From NCBI GenBank assembly GCA_009760855.2, contig WPIO01000304.1:64001-104811 (forward strand): DNA of 40,811 bases, in the 5' to 3' direction. Positions 32,565 through 40,811 of the stretch are shown here, in pieces. This stretch comes from Cristatella mucedo. Its lineage: Eukaryota > Bryozoa > Phylactolaemata > Cristatellidae. Position 1 is the first letter of the stretch, and every line of letters begins with the position of its first letter. The notes under the pieces are model-generated. The model made no database searches, had not been told where the DNA came from, and was given only the letters and a program-made list of their open reading frames with translations. Made by a program: the position numbers and the translations under genes.

Positions 32565-33115
32565 AATTTGTTTGTTTGTTTGTATCTCCGTCAGTAACTC
32601 CACAAAGTCATAAAGACCATGTGGGTGTTACGCAGGAGAGTTTTTTATAGCCCACTCACAGCCTAAGCGGCTTTCGGTACGCTTTCGGTAGCCAACAGAC
32701 TTCGTCTCACGCAACAAAGAGAAAGTGGGAAGCATAGCAGAGTCAGAGAGCAGTTGAGGTAGTGAGTAGCATAGAAGTAGCAGTTCAGGACCGCTGAAAA
32801 AGATGTGCCATAGTCGGCAGTTGGAGAGTAGATGTCGTCGCGTAAGAATTGTGGAAGCGAGTTCCACAGTCTAGGACCTGCAGAGCTAAAGCTTCTGTCG
32901 CCAACTGTCTTTAAGCGGAGGAATGGAACAGCTAATTTATTGTCCACACACGACCTGAGGGCGCGAACAGGCTGAAACTGATGCAGCAGTTCAGCTAGGT
33001 ATGAAAGAGCCAAGCCGTGGCGGGCCTTGTGGGTCAGCGTAAGAACTTTGCTCTGTATCCTTTGCTCAACCGGCAACCATCCTAGCTCTTTCAGCAAAGA
33101 AGACACGTGCTCAGA
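32565..33115 (-). mobile_element. L2/CR1-like LINE 3' region, minus arm, with CAAA tail
   Basis: The minus strand at 33106-32663 is open for 147 codons: LLKELGWLPVEQRIQSKVLT, LTHKARHGLALSYLAELLHQ, then LKTVGDRSFSSAGPRLWNSL. It is the least damaged copy of this family. It ends with GTTACTGACGGAGATACAAA and (CAAA)n at 32565-32585, identifying the authentic 3' tail. The 5' side is truncated at about 33115. It lies in the large intron between the Cys-rich and mucin exons in the sense direction. Confidence 0.92.
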
Positions 33116-33470
33116 CGATCTGTTTTGTTCCTTCGTGGTTTGCTTGCCGGTTCTTGGACCGGTGATTGTTATTAGCCAGGAGTTCTACTGATCAGTTGCC
33201 CCGAGTACCTGGTCTTCCTGTATGTTTTTTCAGGTCTCACTAGGAACGATAACTTGCTTTTAAATAAGTCGTAGTTGTGGCTTCTTTTGCACATCACATG
33301 AAGAGAAGAGAGGTTCACTTCTTTTTAAGCGATTTACAATACACATTCTAATATCACCGTTATTTACGTAAGCGGTCCCTCAGGGTTTTAACTTGAGATA
33401 TGGCTGACTTACATTCCATTTTTTTGGACAGCTGAAAGCGTTCTAGTTGCTTTGCCTTTACAAATGCATA
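33116..33470. other. Probable intron, nothing recognised
   Basis: Between the LINE and the Cys-rich exon. No ORF or repeat of note. Confidence 0.4.
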
Positions 33471-33475
33471 CTTAC

Positions 33476-33604
33476 CGCAGCAAGAAGAAGGTACCACTTT
33501 GTAGTACCAGCATTTTGAGTTGCCTTGTGATTCTACGCAGGCCGCCAGGCAATTAGTGTCTGGCGTTATAGCAGTTGGACTGCCACAATTACAAGGAGAT
33601 GGGC
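33476..33604 (-). CDS. Cys-rich module exon of a modular extracellular protein
   Basis: On the minus strand an acceptor (CTTGCAG|GC at 33604) and a donor (G|GTAAG at 33476/33475) enclose 129 bp, phase 1 at both ends. The 42 whole codons contain seven Cys spaced C-x-C-x11-C-x3-C-x8-C-x9-CC, within PSPCNCGSPTAITPDTNCLA, then ACVESQGNSKCWYYK and VVPSSCC. The CW-Y-Y motif and paired Cys suggest a compact disulfide-rich domain. I do not recognise the family. It could be half of a larger domain split by an intron, with a WSC- or PAN-like fold only as a loose thought. Phase and strand agree with the mucin and sushi exons about 4.3 kb downstream in the transcript, so it probably precedes them in one protein. 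Confidence 0.65.
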
Positions 33605-33830
33605 CTGCAAGCAGATAGACTGTTGCCTTACAATCAGCATCAAATAAGCATGTTTAGCAAAACTTAACGATGATCTCATACAGTTCAAAATGGTTTCAAA
33701 GTGAATTTTTTTTAATTACCGAAACACACCCGGTTATTAAAAGATCAAGAAACCGAGTTATACGTCGCCTTTCTGTATTTCATGACAATGTCATACTCTT
33801 CGTGAGGCAAAGTAAACAATTAATAAAATT
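33605..33830. other. Probable intron, nothing recognised
   Basis: AT-rich sequence upstream (in the transcript) of the Cys-rich exon. Confidence 0.4.
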
Positions 33831-33834
33831 ATAA

Positions 33835-33930
33835 TGTAATCCATTTGCAGCAAATTTAAATCGCAAAGAAAGAGATTGAGTTCTCCGAGGGCGCTTTATC
33901 AAGAGCATTATTATTATTACTATTATAATT
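33835..33930 (+). mobile_element. LINE 3' tail fragment (ATT-tailed family)
   Basis: ATTTGCAGCAAATTTAAATC, then AGAGATTGAGTTCTCCGAGG and GCGCTTTATCAAGAGC with (ATT)n, match the 3' end at 27970-28052 almost exactly. Confidence 0.8.
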
Positions 33931-34255
33931 AATAAAGTTAGGCAATTTTCTTGAAAATCCCCTAGTATAAGGATTTTAGTTCTTTAGCAATGTAAGCGCA
34001 ATAGACGAGCCCAGTTGATTTGATGGGCACTGTCTGTTGGCAGCAAGGTGCTCTCAGGCGAGTTCAAATTGCAGTGAAGCACGATAATGCAATACCCGTA
34101 GCACAGCAGCGGACATGATCGATTTTAGAGGATTGTCCTAGTACAAAAATCCCGATAAAACTAGAATTCAATATTCTCTTGAAAGCTCACCATTGAGCGT
34201 AGGGAGAGCTTCGAATGAAGTGCTAATCCTTGAGATCAAGGGGGAATGTGGTTTC
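33930..34255. other. Intergenic or intronic, nothing recognised
   Basis: A possible phase-1 donor on the minus strand (CAATG|GTGAGC near 34191) lacks a convincing acceptor because a GT microsatellite lies upstream. Confidence 0.3.
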
Positions 34256-34261
34256 CGCTTC

Positions 34262-34279
34262 TGTGTGTGTGTTTGTGTG

Positions 34280-34367
<88 letters not shown>

Positions 34368-34368
34368 C
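34262..34368. repeat. (GT)n microsatellite
   Basis: About 45 GT dinucleotides with GC near the right end. The Cys-Val ORF across it is an artefact. Confidence 0.97.
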
Positions 34369-34374
34369 ATGATT

Positions 34375-34745
34375 TCAAATGGCTGGAACGCAGGCACTCA
34401 GCCTGTGCAGGCAGACCAGTAGTGCCCTAAACAAACCCAGGGTTTAACAGCTGGTGGCTGTGGCCAAGGGAGGGGCCGGTGTCCAGCTGTGGTCTGGCGG
34501 CTGCCGTCTACATTCAGGCCGGCTCTGTCATCTCTCCAACTCACGGGTTGGGTTTTGGCTGGGAGGGAGTGGGAAGTCCAGCCTAGAAGTTGACAGTGGT
34601 GATTGGGAAGCACTGAGAGCAGTCGCCAGCGAAAATACACGTTCTTGAGAGCCAGCTTCGGTGATCTGCCTGCTTCCGTGTCAGAGCTCGTTGGGAGAAT
34701 AATGATAGTAATACTAATAATGCACTTGATAAAGCGCCCTCACAT
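34375..34745. repeat. GC-richer unassigned segment ending in a LINE tail fragment
   Basis: 34375-34640 is richer in G and C than its surroundings and could be an unrecognised repeat. An AAT run with AATGCACTTGATAAAGCGCC at 34700-34745 is the reverse complement of the ATT-tailed LINE 3' end. Confidence 0.4.
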
Positions 34746-36675
34746 TATTTATTTACATGAAGTTCAACGTCACGGGAAGAATCTAGATTATGACGTTACG
34801 GAATCGAGCATCTAGACCACTGGTGAAAACGTACTTGCAATCTAAGGAAATGCAATTCACGCTAGGAATACGATCGAGAATACCATACAGCAAAATATTA
34901 AAAGCTAGTGAAAGAGTATTCTTAAAGCCAGCAACTAATCGTATTTAGCTTTGCCTTAATACCTGCAAGAGATTCTTAATTTAGTGCAAGCCAGTGCTCC
35001 AAAGTGAGTGGGAAAGCTATGAGGAGTAAGAAAGGGTGCTGCTGATGTTGTGACAATGTTCCCTCCCGATATTTCCAGTTCAATTGTAATAGGTCAGCCA
35101 GTAAAGAACACCCATTCAATGTTAAAAACGGGACAGGGTAGGAAGAAAAAAAAGATGCCTCAGTCTTCCTGTTTAGAGATAAATAATAGTTTTTTCCTAA
35201 AACCTGGTCTTATTTTCTCCTGAAAATATCTCTCAAAGCCTGGCGCTCAAAGCACAGTATCCGACAGGTACGATCCAAAAGGTCACGGCTAAACGCCAGA
35301 GATTTCACTGCCAACGTCACGTGGTCGCTATCTCTTCCCGTGGCTGATCTCGTTGCTGCTCGTTTGCTCTTCAGTCTTTGGTCTGTAAAAGTTACGATAT
35401 TAAAAATTCAAGTGTCGCCTAAATTAAATCCAGGCTTGGCGTCTTTCTCGATTGGTAATAGAAGCTTTGGCGGCTCTGCGGCTTCTCTAGTCGCTCGTCT
35501 AGTCGAAAGCCCCCACTTTGCAGCCCTGATTGCTAGGTCAAGCCTAACCTATGTGTAGAGCATTTCCGACGAGCGGTTATAGCGTACACCGTTCGAGTGC
35601 AGCCCACGCTGGTCTGGAAGCACCTGTCCGTTTTTCTGAAGAAGGAAATATTTTAGCGGCTGTGTCGATCAGGACTTTCAGGGGCCTCGGACGTTCGTTC
35701 AGTCGCATTCATGCCCTTTGGTCTGCAGAGTATCCAGAGAAAGACAGACGTCCGAGTGCTCGGAAAGCGATTGAGCACAAACGGAAACAAATGCAGAGCC
35801 GTTACACAGCAAGTTTAGTTTCACTTCCCTTCATGACTGCCAAGCCAAGAAGCGGTGTGGGACGCACCTGCTAAGCCACAGTACGAGCCATTCACTCCTT
35901 TACGTCGTGCCTCTCCAAACCCGATGGGAGGCTTAAATGGACTCGCTCAATCGGCTTGCAAGACTCCCGAGGCTGGCTCGTTAAAGTGGTCTGCTTCTCA
36001 AACTCGTCTGAGTCCGTCACAACTCCTAGTTCAGGAATGGAGATTTTTACTTTCTGGCGAAAGTGTTACAAGGATCCGCTTCAGGTCATGTCAATCAATG
36101 TATACAGCTGAGTGTCACGGCACTCTGGCTATGCAAACAAAATGATGGTTGAGGGTTTATGGAAGATGTTCTTCAGATGAATCGGCTGCGTCGAAAGAGA
36201 GAAGCACTTACTTATTTCACTGAAAGTAGATCGACCGAAGACTTCTCGAAAAGACAAAAATACCATGGCGTCCTACAACTGTATTTACTCAGCACACTTC
36301 TGCATAGATTTTGAACCGATTATTCAAAGATTTTTTCTAGTACGCCCCCATACATCATCACGTTTTTGGGAGCGCATTGAATCTGCCGACACTCATGAAA
36401 GAAAATCCGTTTCTACTTTTTGCCACCTAGTTCGTCCAGCCGACCAATAAAACCCCGGGCTTGTCTCAAATCCCCTCCTACAAATAAAAATGGCTAAATG
36501 TGATGGGAAAGAGTAATATTAAGACGTTAAGATCTAGTTCTTGAACGTGAAATGCGTTTTAGCCAAAGCTTAAGCCTCTGCTCCATTAGTGGGGTTATTA
36601 AATCCATCAACAAACCGTGAAAAATACTAGCTGATTTAACAGAATTTTTTGCATATCGACAGAAATGCCTTTACG
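34746..36675. other. Unassigned stretch with several plus-strand ORFs, no supported gene
   Basis: Open frames at 35340-35558, 35551-35874 and 35855-36145 follow one another on the plus strand, overlapping slightly and in different frames. The composition is moderately GC-rich. No domain, splice-site series or mobile-element motif is recognised. It might be a decayed coding region or an unfamiliar transposon. Confidence 0.3.
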
Positions 36676-36679
36676 GCTA

Positions 36680-36805
36680 TCATCGCGGCTTGCAGAGGCG
36701 ATAAGGGATCGCCCACCACAAAATTCGAACGCACGACGTTGGGACTGCGGCCGTGAAAAGCAACCACCTGAACTACGCCATCACGGCAATATTCAGAGCC
36801 AACAT
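36680..36805 (-). mobile_element. tRNA-derived SINE of a second family
   Basis: On the minus strand GATGGCGTAGTTCAGGTGGT (A box TAGTTCAGGTGG) is followed at tRNA-like spacing by GTGCGTTCGAATTTTG (B box GTTCGAAT). The head is preceded by GCCGT, as expected for a tRNA 5' end. The A-to-B spacing and flanking sequence differ from the SINEs at 3535, 5275 and 37520. The 3' end was not defined. Confidence 0.65.
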
Positions 36806-36874
36806 GCGAGGGTTCTATCTTCCCGCCGAGCAATGTCAGGCGGGTAAACCCGTAATGGTGCACATTACGCGGTA

Positions 36875-36876
<2 letters not shown>

Positions 36877-36909
<33 letters not shown>

Positions 36910-36998
36910 GCTGCATATATACAGCTGCATATATATAGCTGCATATATATATATATATGTATACACACATATATATATATATATATATATTTATACCT

Positions 36999-37096
<98 letters not shown>

Positions 37097-37178
37097 CTGC
37101 ATATATACAGCTGCATATATATAGCTGCATATATATATATATGTATACACACATATATATATATATATATTTATACCT

Positions 37179-37252
<74 letters not shown>
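36877..37252. repeat. Compound (AT)n microsatellite with 186-bp internal duplication
   Basis: AT runs are punctuated by AGCTGCATATATACAGCTGC at 36909 and again at 37095, with the same downstream order (GTATACACACAT, TTATACCTACACAC), giving a 186-bp higher-order unit. The long Tyr-Ile ORF on the minus strand is an artefact. Confidence 0.95.
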
Positions 37253-37254
<2 letters not shown>

Positions 37255-37255
<1 letters not shown>

Positions 37256-37515
37256 TCTGAACACTCGTAGTGGCGAACATTGATTCAAACTGCCCACTAC
37301 TCACACACAAATTGTTTTGAAATTTTAATTTTCTTTCAAGCATATTACTTCCTAAAATAATCCGCAGGGGTGGTTACAGCGGCGAACTTAACTTCTGCTG
37401 GTGTTGGCATGGCGTCTTTCAATGGACAGCATGGTTTAAGTGGGCAATATAATCTTTTTCGTAAAAATACTAACTAGGAAAAAAGTCGGCGTCACTTAGG
37501 AGGAAAGTCTGCTGC
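37255..37515. other. Intergenic, nothing recognised
   Basis: No ORF or repeat of note. Confidence 0.4.
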
Positions 37516-37519
37516 ATAG

Positions 37520-37665
37520 ACGCAGCTTTAGAGAACCGTTTAAGGTGCTCGCCCCGATCAAGGTCTGGCCGAGTTTGTGGGCTCGAAGCCCGTGGCATAT
37601 GTAAAGCGCCTGAATAGAGATTAAGTTCTCTTCTAGCGCTATGCAAATGAAATATATTATTACGA
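37520..37665 (+). mobile_element. tRNA-derived SINE, copy 3
   Basis: The plus strand has TTTAAGGTGCTCGCCCCGAT, a B-box-like GTGGGCTCGAAGCCCGTGGC, then ATATGTAAAGCGCCTGAATA, AGATTAAGTTCTCTT and an ATT tail. The A box is partly lost. It abuts the 3' end of LINE copy D in opposite orientation, so two related ATT tails face each other. Confidence 0.7.
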
Positions 37666-37669
37666 AAAT

Positions 37670-39850
37670 GATAAATTTGATGAAGCGCCCTCAGAGAACT
37701 CAATCTCTTTCTAGGCACTTTGCATTTGCTGCAAAGAAATCGCGATCGAATGGTTAGTAGTAGTGTGCTCAATAAACAACAATGATAGCATGGTTACGGG
37801 TAACAGGCACAGGATCAGCATGTAAATGCAATTAATGGCAGGCTGAACAGTGTCGGCACACATAAGCACATAAAGAATGAATCACACAGGCCCACTAAAT
37901 GCTGTAACAAATGCTTGCGTTTTTAGTTTCTTTTTAAATTTGGACAATTCAAATGTAGCGACTCAAGTCGGGAGTGAGTTTCAGGCTTTGGTAGCATACC
38001 AACCAAAGTGCAGTATTTATAGGATATTAGATTTTTACGAGGCCTATGTAAACAGTTAGATTAGAAATGCAGGTGCTACGATGCTTTGCCTCTAACGGGA
38101 GTAGGCCTGATAGGTAGGCTCTAGCCAAAGTTTGAAGGAACCTAAAATTGATTGACACAACTTTAAAGTCAATGTGTTACTTGACTGGCGGCTAGAAGAC
38201 TAGGTCAGCAAGAAGTGGTGCGACGTGCAATCTGCGAGGCTTACGACGAACAAGCCTAGCAGCAGAGTTTTGCACCGGCTGTAAGCACCTAATTGTGCGG
38301 GCTGGTAGACCAGCGAACAGTTACAGTAGTTAAGATGGGGTGTCGCAAATGCATGGACCAATTTAGGTTTGGTATCCTTGTCTAAACAAGCCCATATTGT
38401 AGCCTTATTATGTAAAATAAAGTAGGCAGACTTGATTGTGGAGCTGATGTGGTTATCTAACGAAGTGTGACTTTGGAACACGACTCTGAGATTTCATGCT
38501 CCTTTAAATAGAGATACGCTGGCAGAGCCGATTTGAAGAGCTAGCCTTTCCAATTTCAAAACAACACTTGGCTTACACATGACTAGTAAGTTGGTTTTAT
38601 CATCGTGAAATTTCAGAAATTGTGCTGCCATCGATGTGTGGATGTCATCAATACATGCAGCGAAAAAGTTGAAAGAAATCAACGTGCTGGATCGCTTTTA
38701 TGGATCGAAGCAAAGATACAACTGAGTGTCATCTGCATAGAACTTCAAACCTAGGCTGTGACTGCCAATCACATCGGCAAGATGGACAGTAGAAACCGTG
38801 AAAAGAGCAGGACCAAGCAAGGAGCCCAGAGCTAACCCATATTTCAAAGGTTCCTCGGATGATATTCGTCCATTCACTTAAACACTCTGGAGTCTCCAAC
38901 TGAGGTGGGACCTGAACCATTGTAATTCAGCCCCAGAAATGCTCAGGCGAGATAAGAGGCACTCAAGAAGGACTCGGTGATCAAAAGTATAAAACGCTAC
39001 GGAAAGATTGAGCAAAACAAGCGGAGATACTCATCTTAGATTGCATTTCTAAGTAGGTCGCTGTACATCCGAAGCAATACTGACTCTGTCTAATGATTAT
39101 TTCTCAAATCAGACTGGAACTCACTGGCAATATTAGAAGTTTCAAGGTATGTGTTCAGCTCGTCTACTATGACTCGTTACAGTCTCTTTGGCAGGAACGG
39201 TAATGAAAGACCGGGAGGTAATTTGTCAAGTTATCTTGGTAAAGCTGGACTTTCTAAAGTAGTAAACCTGCAGCATTTTTTAAAGGTTTTGGGGCGTGAC
39301 TCGAGGCTAACGATAAATTTCTGACGTTATTTATGCATAGAATCAGCAGGTTGATGTATCTTAGAAGCAAGACAGTGGTAATATGGTAAAGAGGACTACT
39401 TTTCTTCTTTGATTATTAAATGAAATTAAGGATGAGTTTACTAGTAATGTAAACATTAAGGTGCTGCATGGATTTGAGGGCCAGGATTCCCGGGGAATGC
39501 TGTGATTTTAGGGATGCCTCTCTGATCTTTTCTATCTTGTTTTAAAAGAAAGCAGAGAAGCGAAGCCAGTGAAGCTAGAAATCTTCTTCTAGGCGAACTT
39601 AGAAATGCTTGATCGCAACTATATTAACTGATCGTCAATAGTGATGGCCAAATTTAGGAAAATTTAACCATGCGAAGTAATACATTTCTGGCCACTGAGT
39701 AATGCTGACACCAACAGATAGATTTTATGTTTAATTTAACTGTTGAGTTAGGGGGTAGAGTGTCCGATTTTGTAGCATAGAGTAAAGAGTGATCTTAAAA
39801 TAACTTGAGATTAGTCGATTTCACATTTAAACACAAGAAGTAAGTAGACA
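37670..39850 (-). mobile_element. Degenerate L2-like LINE (ATT-tailed), reverse transcriptase remnant, copy D
   Basis: The minus strand has its 3' end at about 37670 (reverse complement of AAATTTGATGAAGCGCCCTC). 38481-38200 encodes KDTKPKLVHAFATPHLNYCN. 38682-38494 encodes a CIDDIHTSMAAQFLKFHDDK segment. Around 38760-38718 it reads LKFYADDTQLYL, with the catalytic YADD intact. Upstream pieces to 39850 are too broken to assign. Copy C at 14560-16450 is colinear. No frame spans the RT, so it is dead despite the intact catalytic box. Confidence 0.85.
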
Positions 39851-40580
39851 CTTTAAGTCTGTTAAACGTCTTTATTTTGCCTCCCGACACTAAGATCTAA
39901 TTGTTTATCCTGTCTGTTCCAGAATTATTCAAAGGAAATTGATGCTTTTGCGAACATGGCATGGGGAAACAGAAACAGATACGACATGTGACAAACTTAT
40001 CTGCTCGTTGTTTGAGCGCATTGCATGAAAAAGTGGCGTACCTATTTAGGTGTAGACGCTTGCAGCTTTCTACTGTGCCTGCAAAGCCTTTGTCATTCGC
40101 CTTGAATTCCCTGTCCGTTTTGAGCATGCACATTAGGTCGGCTGAGTGTCGCTGACTATTCCTAATGTGCAAATAAGCTATTATCACTGGTGGCTATTGT
40201 CATTTCGCTATCATCGTCCAAATGCTCTGCTTGATGCGGTTGCTGTCGCAATGCCTTGTGAATTAGGTGAGCCTAATAGAGAAACTATGCGTAGCCACTG
40301 TGGTGGTCGGAAGCTCCGATCGTTTGGCATTCAAAGTATTGTCTTTCCTTGCCCTGTGCAGTATTCTTCAAGAGCGGCTGCGATTCCCACGATGTCAATG
40401 GTCATCAGGCCTGCTGTAAACTTTGTAGCCCATCTTCACAATTGTCTTATTAATGCTCGCCCAATTTTCAATTAATCCATACTATGCTGTAATCGACAAA
40501 CTCTCTGACAACCACAGACTGTCTGTCGAAAGAAACCACCGAAACCATCCCTAAAAGTTTCTCATAATTTCTTACCCCTA
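39851..40580. other. Unassigned, no supported gene
   Basis: A 109-codon plus ORF (40146-40475) and a 96-codon minus ORF (39897-40187) are open, without domain or splice support. Confidence 0.3.
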
Positions 40581-40582
40581 TA

Positions 40583-40811
40583 TCAATGAAAGCGCATGGT
40601 CATGGGATCAAAATAGTTGCCCTTTCTTCGCTCAATTTTAAGTTGATTGTAAAACCTTGAAGCAGTCTGTCGAATCTCTTCTTTGAACTCCCTCCAATAC
40701 CAAAGTGTAAACGGTGGCAGAAATCTAAAGACCTTAGGTACCAAGTCTAAACTTACCACAGATTTATCCAGCCTTATTTCCACTACATGTGCAAGAAATT
40801 GGTGTTTCCTC
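40583..40811 (-). CDS. C-terminal ORF entering from the right edge, unknown protein
   Basis: One minus frame is open from the window edge to TGA at 40583, about 75 codons. It includes HQFLAHVVEIRLDKSVVSLD, FRFLPPFTLWYWREFKEEIR and TASRFYNQLKIERRKGNYFD. The mix of charged and aromatic residues looks more protein-like than most ORFs here. I recognise no family. It could be the last exon of a gene or part of a retroelement ORF. A GTAAGA donor-like site follows 10 bases after the stop. Confidence 0.3.
   Translation of the reverse strand, partial: RKHQFLAHVVEIRLDKSVVSLDLVPKVFRFLPPFTLWYWREFKEEIRQTASRFYNQLKIERRKGNYFDPMTMRFH

Noticed and set aside
34192-34262. Possible exon on the minus strand ending in a phase-1 donor (CAATG|GTGAGC)
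   Set aside because: The acceptor would have to lie in a CA-repeat tract without a pyrimidine tract; peptide shows no module features.
35340-36145. Three successive plus-strand ORFs that might be one decayed gene
   Set aside because: No recognisable family in any of the three and no splice sites linking them convincingly; left as unassigned.
36636-37343. 235-codon minus-strand Tyr-Ile ORF
   Set aside because: Generated by an AT/CA microsatellite; no independent coding signal.

Overview
The window looks like accessory or intergenic DNA from an animal (metazoan) nuclear genome. It is AT-biased and rich in microsatellites. It holds many broken LINE and SINE copies, exons flanked by GT-AG splice sites, and extracellular domain modules (sushi/CCP, Thr-rich mucin, Cys-rich). 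There is no operon structure, no prokaryotic gene density and no intact long ORF. I cannot name the species. The mix of L2/CR1-type LINEs, an R2/NeSL-type LINE and tRNA-derived SINEs is common in invertebrate deuterostomes, molluscs, cnidarians, sponges and similar groups.

Two protein-coding loci can be supported, both on the minus strand. (1) At 193-247 lies the first coding exon of a secreted or membrane protein: a start codon, 18 hydrophobic residues and a strong GTAAGT donor in phase 1. The rest of that gene lies beyond the left edge. (2) Between 33604 and 24830 lie at least four exons of a modular extracellular protein. In transcript order they are a Cys-rich 43-codon exon (33476-33604), a 240-codon Thr-rich mucin exon built on a 30-bp tandem repeat (28414-29133), a sushi/CCP exon (25178-25384) and a second sushi/CCP exon (24830-25021). 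All four begin and end in phase 1, the signature of shuffled extracellular modules. The 5' signal-peptide exon and the 3' end of this gene were not found. A short ORF entering from the right edge (40583-40811, minus) and a 132-codon ORF at 21082-21478 (minus) are weaker coding candidates.

Most of the remaining DNA is repeats. One LINE family with an (ATT)n tail (L2-like reverse transcriptase) is present as two long minus copies (14560-16450; 37670-39850), two very old copies inside a diverged 2.1-kb duplication (928-3075 and 12447-14510), plus-strand copies (27040-28052; 30447-30640) and several bare 3' tails. A second L2/CR1-like family with a CAAA tail appears as six fragments, including a nearly symmetrical tail-to-tail pair at 31690-33115. 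A third, GC-rich element carries an R2/NeSL-type C-terminal endonuclease remnant (18230-19830; another piece near 4650-4870). tRNA-derived SINEs (3535-3680, 5275-5428, 37520-37665) share their 3' end with the (ATT)n LINE. A different tRNA-derived SINE is at 36680-36805.

Other structure includes a 10-copy 79-bp minisatellite (6991-7769), a short CpG-rich block with GC boxes and E-boxes (8640-8930), long AT, GT, CT, GA and TATC microsatellites, a degenerate AT heptamer array (30800-31430) and a perfect 17-bp-stem hairpin (1145-1194). All protein calls come from reading the sequence; no database search was possible.
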